Below, one piece after another: positions 57,002 through 64,000 of a stretch of DNA of 64,000 bases. This DNA is from Paenibacillus sp. DCT19. Lineage in GTDB: Bacteria > Bacillota > Bacilli > Paenibacillales > Paenibacillaceae. Position numbers and translations under genes: made by a program. Below the pieces are notes generated by a model, which saw only the letters and a program-made list of their open reading frames with translations, did no database searches and was not told the origin of the DNA. Position 1 is the first letter of the stretch. Each line of letters begins with the position of its first letter. The DNA lies in NCBI RefSeq assembly GCF_003268635.1, contig NZ_CP029639.1:3483501-3547500 (forward strand), in the 5' to 3' direction.

Positions 57002-60000
57002 ATGATTACAGTTGATCGCGGAGTTGAAGGTTTAGTCGAAAAGTTTGCAGTGATGTGCTCTCAAGACTATTCACTCAAAACAGACCGTAGTGATGAAATT
57101 ATTGAATATGTTATGGGTCGTACAGACAAGTTTCCTGAGATGATGGGGAAATCAAGCCATTATGTTTATTATACGATTGATATGTTAACCAAGCTTGGTA
57201 AAAAGGATGACGGAGATGTGTTTTTCCGTGCAGGAGCTATAGTGATGCATTTGGAATCGAGCTATGCTAAACGTAATTCGTGGCGAACGAGTGCGTTTGA
57301 AATTTGTATTAGTGCGGCATTCTCACCGTATGGATTAGCTGGAAGAAGTCAGACTCCTGATCGTATGGATCAGTTAGTGCAACGATTGAACAAAATCAAG
57401 CAATTCGCTGGTGAAGAGGAAATCCTTGAAGAATTGAATGGCAGATTGAAGCGTGCACAGTGGCTCTTAAATAACAAAGAGAATCAGGGTAACTATCAGG
57501 ATATCCTGCAAGCACTCATGTTATTACAACTGTACTCCAAGCTAAGTGACACTGCATCTCATGCTGCCCAGGTGCAACAATATAAGCAATCTCTGCCACC
57601 ACTATTGCAATATGTGATGGAAGATGATTCGAAGAAGCTGCGGGATGAACTACATACATTAATTGAGCCTGCAATCGTGCGTCATATGCAAGGAAAGCAT
57701 CACAGCTCTGCCAAAATACTGAAGGATGAGCCTATACAGCAAAAGCGCAGTCAGCTTATAGCTAAGTATTATCCGAATACTGAACTCTCTTCCAAAGAAC
57801 AAGGCTCACATAGTGAGTTTCATCAAATGATGATACTGCTCAGCAGCGCTGTGCTGTATCTGATTAACATACATGGAGGCAAACAGCGATTCCTTGAGGC
57901 TGAGACAGAGACGGGAGCTGTTTTGCTAGATACCATCCAACGGTTACATGAAATATATCCTCTCGAAATTCGTCAGTTTTTGCTCGGCTTGGACTCCAGA
58001 CCGAAGAATGCAAATGCGCTGCTTGAAGGACTGGTCTCCTTAAAGGAGCCTTACCAGTTGATTGAATTGTTACGTGATGAACTCAATGCATACATGATAT
58101 CTTGGAATACGCTACATGCGGCTATTGTGAGTCAGCCTGAGCAAGCAGCACGAGCGTATGAGATCATCAAGACTCCTTTCCTCAAAGCGGTCATTCAAAA
58201 AATAATGGAAGATAACGGATTGGCATTAGCTAATCCTGAAGCGACGATGGAGGAGGCTGTGTTCAACGCTCTTCGTCAGCCTTTGGATGGAGGAAGACAG
58301 GGGCTTGCGATTGCCCGGTATTTAAATGGTGAAACGTCACTAGAAGAATATTGGGAAGATCCAAACAGTCGCGGACTGTTTAATCATCTGAATCGGGATC
58401 GAAAACGAATTAACAATCTGATCAGCATTAGCTTTCTGCCACTTGATTCGGAAGCGATGCGCCGGTTCGCCATCTTGACGACTCATCCGGATTGGACGCT
58501 GGATATTATCTCGGATATGTATAGTTCTTATGCTTTCAGTGGTGAGAAGCTGCTGCAACGTTATGGACAAGACCCTCAGGTGAAGCGTGAACAATTGCTT
58601 ACTAGCCTGTTCTCGCTTAATGGGATGACGGATTACAGCTACAAATCGATGCCACATGATGAATATCGCCGTATCATTCAGCAGAATTTGGATTATGCGC
58701 TCTCACAATATAAAAAGCTACCTACAGATACGCGCATTTTGATACTTGAAATTGCTTTTGAACAACGTGACGAGCTTTCGAAGGAACAGCTGGCTGAGGC
58801 AATTCGTGCCGGACTACAGGATTCTTCCAAAAAAGCAACGAGTACTGCGTTAGCTGAATTCAACCGTATACCGGATCAAGAATTATATACGTTGATATAT
58901 CGCTCAGAGAAAAAAGCAGCAATCAAAGAGATGGCTCTATCTGCAATCCGATCACTGGAAAACAGCAAGGCATTGTACGAGGAACTGTTCAAGAGCGAGA
59001 AATCGGCGGACTGGAAAAACCTTATTCAAATCCTGAAAGAAACTGCAGATCAGAGTCCAGAGTTTGCACACGCTGCGCTTGCTGAACAAGCAGATACCAA
59101 AAAGCTATCCAGACTCGGATGGTTATCTCTGAAAGATTTACCTGCACTAATCCGTTTAGAGGACAATCAGCCGCTAGATGACCGCATCAAACAGTATGCC
59201 TTGATACAATCGGTTGAACATACATCTGCTCCGAATGAACGACTTAATGAACTTCGCGAATATATTAGCGAGGAATCGTTGGCACGTTTTGTGAATGAGT
59301 TACTTCATGTGTGGATTCAAGATAGCGCTCCTGCGAAGGAGAAATGGGTGATGTACCTTGCAGCACTCTTTGGTGATATTCAGATTGTGAATATATTGGC
59401 TTCCCAGATCAAGGATTGGACTGAAAATAGTCGGGGTGCAATTGCGGCAGATGCTGTAAAAGTACTTGCTTACCTGAAAGAGCCTTCTGCTCTGATGGCA
59501 ATTGACAAAATTAAACGTAGTGTGAAGAATCGTCAGGTTAAAGGTGCCGCAGAGGAAGCGTTACAGCTTGCAGCCGACAACCTGGGACTCACTTCGGAGC
59601 AACTGGAAGATCGATTGGTTACAACTCTCGGATTCGATGAGAATGGTACGTTACAGCTCAGTTACGGGGAGCGGTCATTCCTCATCAAGGTGAGCAGTGA
59701 TCTGCAGGTCGTCGTGCTGAATGAAGAAACAGGCAAATCCGTGAAAAGTCTGCCTGCTCCAGGGCAAAAAGATGATGCTGAGCTTGCTGCTAAATCAAAG
59801 GCACGCTTTACACAGTTGAAGAAGGAACTTAAATCCATGGTTAATATTCAGGCACAACGACTTGAAGAGTCATTGTCCAAGCAACGTCTATGGTCTGCAG
59901 CGGACTGGAAAGACCTATTCGTTCGCAATGTCATCATGCGTAAATTCGCTGTTGGTCTGATCTGGGGAACGTATAAAGATGGAGAGCTTGTAGACACGTT

Positions 60001-60553
60001 CCGTTATATGGAAGACGGCACATTTAATACGGTGGACGAGGACGAATACGAGCTTGCTTCGACTACACGTGTTGGACTCGTGCACCCACTTGAACTTGAG
60101 GCAACTACGTTAGAAGCATGGAAGACACAACTAGAGGATTATGAGATCAAACAACCGTTTGAGCAGCTGGAACGTGAAGTACATGTCGTTGAGGATGATG
60201 ACAAAAATAAAGTTGAATATGAGCACTTGCCAGAAGCCGAATTCTCGCCAACTGCTCTGCCAAAAGCATTGGAGAAGTACGGATGGATCAAAGGTCCAGC
60301 ACAGGATGGTGGCTGGTATCATGAATTTTACAAGGAATATGGAGACCTCGTTGCAGAACTACAGTTCAGTGGCACTAGCATCACGTATTATGATGGGTTG
60401 GAAGAGATTACACTTGAAGGGCTACACTTCTTCAAGCCGGAGAATAACAGATCCTATTATTATGGCAATAACAAAGCCATTCCGCTCGGACAGATATCTG
60501 GACGCATATTTAGTGAGACCATCTATGATATTTTGAGAGCAACGGGGCGTTGA
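57002..60553 (+). CDS. DUF4132-domain protein, YehI-like
   Basis: A very large cytoplasmic protein of 1183 residues. Most of it is alpha-helical and resembles HEAT-type repeats in the middle (for example RSLENSKALYEELFKSEKSA). The C-terminal DUF4132 region (about 930-1180) has QRLEESLSKQRLWSAADWKD, VIMRKFAVGLIWGTYKDGEL, EYELASTTRVGLVHPLEL and LPKALEKYGWIKGPAQDGGW. E. coli YehI has the same domain and also sits with YehL/M/P/Q genes. No catalytic motif is evident, so a scaffold or recognition role is inferred. ATG at 57002 follows AAGGAGG. Confidence 0.87.
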   Translation: MITVDRGVEGLVEKFAVMCSQDYSLKTDRSDEIIEYVMGRTDKFPEMMGKSSHYVYYTIDMLTKLGKKDDGDVFFRAGAIVMHLESSYAKRNSWRTSAFEICISAAFSPYGLAGRSQTPDRMDQLVQRLNKIKQFAGEEEILEELNGRLKRAQWLLNNKENQGNYQDILQALMLLQLYSKLSDTASHAAQVQQYKQSLPPLLQYVMEDDSKKLRDELHTLIEPAIVRHMQGKHHSSAKILKDEPIQQKRSQLIAKYYPNTELSSKEQGSHSEFHQMMILLSSAVLYLINIHGGKQRFLEAETETGAVLLDTIQRLHEIYPLEIRQFLLGLDSRPKNANALLEGLVSLKEPYQLIELLRDELNAYMISWNTLHAAIVSQPEQAARAYEIIKTPFLKAVIQKIMEDNGLALANPEATMEEAVFNALRQPLDGGRQGLAIARYLNGETSLEEYWEDPNSRGLFNHLNRDRKRINNLISISFLPLDSEAMRRFAILTTHPDWTLDIISDMYSSYAFSGEKLLQRYGQDPQVKREQLLTSLFSLNGMTDYSYKSMPHDEYRRIIQQNLDYALSQYKKLPTDTRILILEIAFEQRDELSKEQLAEAIRAGLQDSSKKATSTALAEFNRIPDQELYTLIYRSEKKAAIKEMALSAIRSLENSKALYEELFKSEKSADWKNLIQILKETADQSPEFAHAALAEQADTKKLSRLGWLSLKDLPALIRLEDNQPLDDRIKQYALIQSVEHTSAPNERLNELREYISEESLARFVNELLHVWIQDSAPAKEKWVMYLAALFGDIQIVNILASQIKDWTENSRGAIAADAVKVLAYLKEPSALMAIDKIKRSVKNRQVKGAAEEALQLAADNLGLTSEQLEDRLVTTLGFDENGTLQLSYGERSFLIKVSSDLQVVVLNEETGKSVKSLPAPGQKDDAELAAKSKARFTQLKKELKSMVNIQAQRLEESLSKQRLWSAADWKDLFVRNVIMRKFAVGLIWGTYKDGELVDTFRYMEDGTFNTVDEDEYELASTTRVGLVHPLELEATTLEAWKTQLEDYEIKQPFEQLEREVHVVEDDDKNKVEYEHLPEAEFSPTALPKALEKYGWIKGPAQDGGWYHEFYKEYGDLVAELQFSGTSITYYDGLEEITLEGLHFFKPENNRSYYYGNNKAIPLGQISGRIFSETIYDILRATGR

Positions 60554-60557
60554 TCAG

Positions 60558-62348
60558 GTGAGTTCATTTGAACAGAAGTTTCGGATATTCTCCAATCGAT
60601 GTACCGAAGATTATTTGATTCGATATGCGAATAAAGGGTTGTATAAGCGATCTTTAAAAGAGTTGGATAACGGTGTAACGGTAGACTATACATGGAACGA
60701 AACATCCGTCAGTTGTGAGCTAAGTGAAGGGTCAACGTGTACGCTGGAAAATACGCTGGATCATTGGCAATGTTCATGTCCATCCGATCAGATCTGCAAG
60801 CATGTGTTAATTTCAATTCTCTATTATCAGCGGGAGCATGTGACAACAGACATAGAGAATTCGAGTGTACAAAGTGAAACAGAAGGCGTAACCGGCGTAA
60901 CTCAGGCAGGAGTAACTCAGGAAAGTGAACTTGTTGAAATTAGTGCAGATCAAGCTTCATCGTCTATAGCAACAGTGTCTAGATTCAGCTGGATGCTTGA
61001 AGCTGATCTTACGAAACTGATTAAATCGCTGAGTTCTTCCGTCATTGAAGAAGTGCTGTTCCGTTTAAGGTATCCTGAAGCCATTAAAGTGTTGGAAGAA
61101 TCGCTTCTTACGGTATACCTTGTGAGACAGAACATTGAAGTGTCATTTACGGAGGAGCCCAGTCTCGCCAAAGCTCTGTGCAAAGTGAAGCAAACAGCTG
61201 GAAATATAGCCAAGCTAGAAGCATTGCTTCGATACAGGATGCAACAAGGGATAGATGACACTGAATCTCTAAATACCAAAGCATTTGACCTAAAGTTCTC
61301 CCTACAGACGGTTAAAGAATGTCGTATTATCCTGGCTGATATGCTCAAAACAGGACTCGCACGGCTTCCTGAGTCCTATATAGCAGAGTTAGAGACGCTA
61401 GCGATCACAGCCCATAGCGGTAATTTGCCAGATATTGAGCGTAGCTTACGCGGCATTCAGGGAGAGCTACAGTTGTTTTTTAACCGACATGTGCGCTTCT
61501 CTATGCCCACATTGCTGAACCGAGTAAGTAAGCTGTACCTTGCACTTCACGTCCTTGAACAGGAAAAGGCGTCAGCCATTCAACAAAGCCAGCTTATTGG
61601 TCGATTCCGCAGTAAATATTATACAGTGCCGGAGCTGCATTTGTATGGAATCGGAGCAGATGCATGGGAGACACGTTCAGGCTACCGAGGCATCACATAT
61701 TACTTCTGTGGGCTGGACGACCAGCAGATCTATACGTATAGCGATGTCAGAGCCACTTATTATGAAGATCAAGAGTTCTCTTATACAGAACATTATGGAT
61801 CTTACATTCCATGGCTACCTCAAGTGACATTTCGTCAGTTTGCGGGCGAAGAAGTGCAATTTAACGCTGTCAAAGTCAATGAAGAACGCAGGCTATCTTC
61901 TGGAGAGGGAGCTAAGCTTACGATTCTCCCTCGGTCAGAAGTAGAGAATGTGAATTTAGAGTGGCTGGTTCAGGAAGCTTCATCAATTCTAGGTTATGAT
62001 TCACAGGAAGTTAGCTTGTTCTCTGCTCCTAAAGAGCAACTTGCTATGGTTAAGGTCTCGCGCATTTTGGAACATCACTTTGAACCGAGTACACAGGATC
62101 TTATGCTTACGATGTTGACAGAAGCAAGCGAAGAACTCGTTCTGACATTACCTTATGCCTCGGATTGGGAAACGACGATTAAACGGCTGGAATCAGGCTA
62201 TGGCGCGGCAGCTCTGGAGCATTTCTATGCCTTTGTTCGAGTAGAGCAACAGCAGATCGTCCCCATCAGTTTTCTGAAAGGAAACACCGTATTCAGTCTT
62301 AAGCTGGATCTGGGTTATGGAAGGATGAAGAGACTTGGAAGACTATAA
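60558..62348 (+). CDS. SWIM zinc-finger protein, YehQ-like
   Basis: A 596-residue protein. Near the N-terminus a SWIM zinc finger (CSCPSDQICKHVLI) supplies Cys72, Cys74, Cys80 and His82 in CxC-x5-CxH spacing, which binds zinc and usually nucleic acid or protein. The remainder is helical, followed by a beta-rich segment (SGYRGITYYFCGLDDQQIYT), with no known domain. GTG at 60558 starts 4 bases after the DUF4132 stop, with only a weak ribosome-binding site, suggesting coupling. It overlaps the next small gene by 14 bases. Confidence 0.88.
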   Translation: MSSFEQKFRIFSNRCTEDYLIRYANKGLYKRSLKELDNGVTVDYTWNETSVSCELSEGSTCTLENTLDHWQCSCPSDQICKHVLISILYYQREHVTTDIENSSVQSETEGVTGVTQAGVTQESELVEISADQASSSIATVSRFSWMLEADLTKLIKSLSSSVIEEVLFRLRYPEAIKVLEESLLTVYLVRQNIEVSFTEEPSLAKALCKVKQTAGNIAKLEALLRYRMQQGIDDTESLNTKAFDLKFSLQTVKECRIILADMLKTGLARLPESYIAELETLAITAHSGNLPDIERSLRGIQGELQLFFNRHVRFSMPTLLNRVSKLYLALHVLEQEKASAIQQSQLIGRFRSKYYTVPELHLYGIGADAWETRSGYRGITYYFCGLDDQQIYTYSDVRATYYEDQEFSYTEHYGSYIPWLPQVTFRQFAGEEVQFNAVKVNEERRLSSGEGAKLTILPRSEVENVNLEWLVQEASSILGYDSQEVSLFSAPKEQLAMVKVSRILEHHFEPSTQDLMLTMLTEASEELVLTLPYASDWETTIKRLESGYGAAALEHFYAFVRVEQQQIVPISFLKGNTVFSLKLDLGYGRMKRLGRL

Positions 62349-62616
62349 TTACCTCATGCAGAGATTCGAGAGTTGGTTGGAAGAGTTGTTATTGCGAGGT
62401 TTATCCCAGTTTAGTACCCGAGATCTAGATGTGCTGCAACCGCTGGCGGAGGAATCATTGCAGTTGCAGATGACGTTTTTACACGAGCTGGTTGAACATG
62501 TAATTCGGGAAGGGCGCCGGGTGGCTCTCGGAGAAGGCGATGAAGATGTATTGTTTTATCAGTTTTGCCGTCTGACCCAATATGTACAGCTTAGTATTAA
62601 GCAAGACAGCGTATAG
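62335..62616 (+). CDS. Small helical protein, last gene of the MoxR/vWA operon
   Basis: A 93-residue acidic, leucine-rich, all-helical protein without a recognised family. It starts (TTG, 62335) inside the end of the SWIM gene, a 14-base overlap that argues for coupled translation and a linked role. Segments such as FESWLEELLLRGLSQFSTRD and FLHELVEHVIREGRRVALGE suggest a compact bundle able to bind partner helices. It contains one Cys and no zinc motif. A strong terminator follows about 100 bases later. Confidence 0.72.
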   Translation: MEDYNYLMQRFESWLEELLLRGLSQFSTRDLDVLQPLAEESLQLQMTFLHELVEHVIREGRRVALGEGDEDVLFYQFCRLTQYVQLSIKQDSV

Positions 62617-62717
62617 AATAATAGTGGAGCTTACCTGAGCGGATATAGAGTATGATGCATCTGAGCATGTAGCTATAATCTATCAATGAATTTTATACGT
62701 TATAGAAACATATTAGA

Positions 62718-62757
62718 AGATTTGCAGTTGGCTCTTACCACTGCAAATCTTTTTTTA
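62718..62757 (+). terminator. Terminator of the MoxR/vWA operon
   Basis: AGATTTGCAGT and ACTGCAAATCT pair perfectly around an 11-base loop, followed by seven T. Confidence 0.92.
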
Positions 62758-62860
62758 TCATTTGTGTAAGTAAAAGACAATTTCCAATCGAATATAGTAA
62801 GGTCAGTACATATGGAAGTATGCTATCTCAACAGGACGGGAAGGGAGGGAGTCTGTCGTC

Positions 62861-63402
62861 GTGAACGAAGAACAGATTAGACATGCCATAGCAAGCGGTG
62901 ATGCTGAAGCGATGGAATGGGTGATGAACCATTACGCTGGTTTGTTATGGAAAATCGTACATTCTATTCTCTATCAGGCATCGACTGAAGATATTGAAGA
63001 ATGCGTAGCTGATACATTTTTTACATTTTGGCAAAATCCAGATGCATTTCAATCCGGCCGAAGTAGTCTCAAGAATTATCTGGCAACGATCGCCAAACAT
63101 AAAGCGATTGACCGCTATCGAAAACTAAGTCGCAGATCAGAGCTTACATATGAAGAAGAGATTCATGCGCAGCATTCGGAAGACTTGCTCATCCAGGTGA
63201 TTAGTAAGGAGAACGATGTGGAGCTTAAACAAATGATAGAGTCTTTTCCAGAGCTAGAACGTGAGATCATGAAGCGTCGATTTTACGATGGGCAACGCCC
63301 CATGAAATATCGAAGGCATTATCTCTGCACGTCAGGCAAGTTCACAATAAGCTGTATCGCTCCAGACAGCGCTTGAAAACATGGTGGATTAATAGGAAGT
63401 AG
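62861..63402 (+). CDS. ECF-type RNA polymerase sigma factor (one frameshift)
   Basis: A sigma factor of 180 residues once repaired. Region 2 is clear (AMEWVMNHYAGLLWKIVHSI, ECVADTFFTFWQNPDAF, KNYLATIAKHKAIDRYRKL). Region 4 is ESFPELEREIMKRRFYDGQ, followed in the other frame by PHEISKALSLHVRQVHNKLY. The break near 63302 lies in a C run. One more C in CGCCCCATG restores region 4 and the natural end at 63402, just ahead of the next gene. GTG at 62861 follows AAGGGAGGGAG. It is probably held inactive by the membrane protein encoded next. Confidence 0.9.
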
Positions 63403-63414
63403 GGAGGCGACACG

Positions 63415-64000
63415 ATGAAAGCATCCAACCAACCGTTCACGGAACAAAATCTTGCTAACATTAAGCGACTGTTCTATGAAAAAGTAGCGATGAATGAATC
63501 CGGAACGGATAAACCATCCGCTGTATCTCATGATTTCCCCATAACTCTAACACAGACCAGAACTCGGAAAAAAAGGGTTCGTAAAGCGATATTAATCCCT
63601 GTTACTGCTGCACTTTCCTTATGCCTGGTGACGGGGGCTGCTGCTTCTGTGGGAATGATAGATTTATCTTCAGTTCTACATTTTCTGGGCGAAGATCGTT
63701 TAAGTATTCTGAAGCCTGTGCATCAGGTCAGTGAGGATCAGGGGATTCGGATGGAAGTTATTGGTGCAGCTAGGGACGGGAACACCACGGAGATCTATGT
63801 TGCGCTCACTGACCTAACAGGGCATCGCATTGACAATACATTGGATATTTATGATTTCAGAGTATCTGGAGGAAGGGCAAATAACGCACAGGTTGTGCAT
63901 TACGATGAATCGAAGCAAACAGCCATCGTTCGTTTTCTCATTCAAGGAAAAGTCAGCGCACAACGAATTACGGTTCGCATTAATACGATGATGTCAGGCG
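63415..64000 (+). CDS. Membrane protein downstream of sigma factor, probable anti-sigma (DUF4179-like), cut by window edge
   Basis: The frame is open from ATG 63415 (after GGGAGG) to the window end, 195 codons. A cytoplasmic N-terminal part of about 65 residues (NLANIKRLFYEKVAMNESGT) is followed by one membrane helix (ILIPVTAALSLCLVTGAAAS). The extracytoplasmic domain has a DUF4179-like pattern (VIGAARDGNTTEIYVALTDL). The layout of sigma factor, 12-base gap and single-pass protein is that of an ECF sigma/anti-sigma pair. The anti-sigma role is inferred, and no zinc-binding anti-sigma motif is seen. Confidence 0.8.
   Translation, partial: MKASNQPFTEQNLANIKRLFYEKVAMNESGTDKPSAVSHDFPITLTQTRTRKKRVRKAILIPVTAALSLCLVTGAAASVGMIDLSSVLHFLGEDRLSILKPVHQVSEDQGIRMEVIGAARDGNTTEIYVALTDLTGHRIDNTLDIYDFRVSGGRANNAQVVHYDESKQTAIVRFLIQGKVSAQRITVRINTMMSG

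Noticed and set aside
62861..64000. Sigma/anti-sigma pair as part of the MoxR/vWA operon
   Set aside because: A strong terminator at 62718-62757 and a separate leader make an independent unit more likely.

Overview
The window looks like chromosome of a low-to-mid GC Firmicute, most likely Paenibacillus. Shine-Dalgarno sequences are strong (AAGGAGG type), many proteins resemble Bacillus subtilis ones (PucCDE, DeoR-DeoC-NupC-Pdp, GlpX, Zur/Znu), and a GH52/GH67 xylan-oligosaccharide locus is present. No rRNA, tRNA, CRISPR array, prophage or intact insertion sequence was seen.

Layout. 1-3.3 kb: end of a purine-catabolic xanthine dehydrogenase operon (FAD, molybdopterin and 2Fe-2S subunits). 4.2-5.4 kb: class II fructose-1,6-bisphosphatase. 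5.5-12 kb: a LacI-type regulator, three Gfo/Idh/MocA oxidoreductases, a ThuA-like protein and a nucleotide-sugar-type epimerase, probably for an unidentified sugar. 12.7-20 kb: a nucleoside-salvage locus (deoR, deoC, nupC, deoB, deoD, pdp) holding two families of non-coding repeats. 20-28 kb: a zinc-starvation (Zur) locus with palindromic Zur boxes, a TIGR03943/permease pair, a CobW-type GTPase, a cysteine-depleted ribosomal protein L33 and the ZnuCBA importer. 28-31 kb: an unknown gene with a structured leader, a membrane metallopeptidase and a DUF4363/DUF421 pair. 31-42 kb: glucuronoxylan use (uxuA, uxuB, GH52 beta-xylosidase, GH67 alpha-glucuronidase, polyol dehydrogenase, AraC regulator) plus an ArsR/aldehyde dehydrogenase pair. 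42-52 kb: mixed housekeeping and redox genes. 52.2-62.6 kb: a large operon of MoxR ATPase, DUF5682, vWA, DUF4132, SWIM zinc finger and a small unknown protein. 62.8 kb to the end: an ECF sigma factor and a membrane protein cut by the window edge.

The most unusual system is the 10-kb MoxR/DUF5682/vWA/DUF4132/SWIM operon. Its content matches the poorly understood yehI-yehL-yehM-yehP-yehQ genes of E. coli. It looks like a chaperone-type ATPase with a metal-dependent adaptor and large uncharacterised partners.

Sequence quality matters here. At least eleven frameshifts in ten otherwise well-conserved genes can each be repaired by restoring one base, nearly always inside a homopolymer. About 20.2-25.2 kb is much worse. 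I read most of these as sequencing errors rather than true pseudogenes, and annotated the single-indel genes across their full span.
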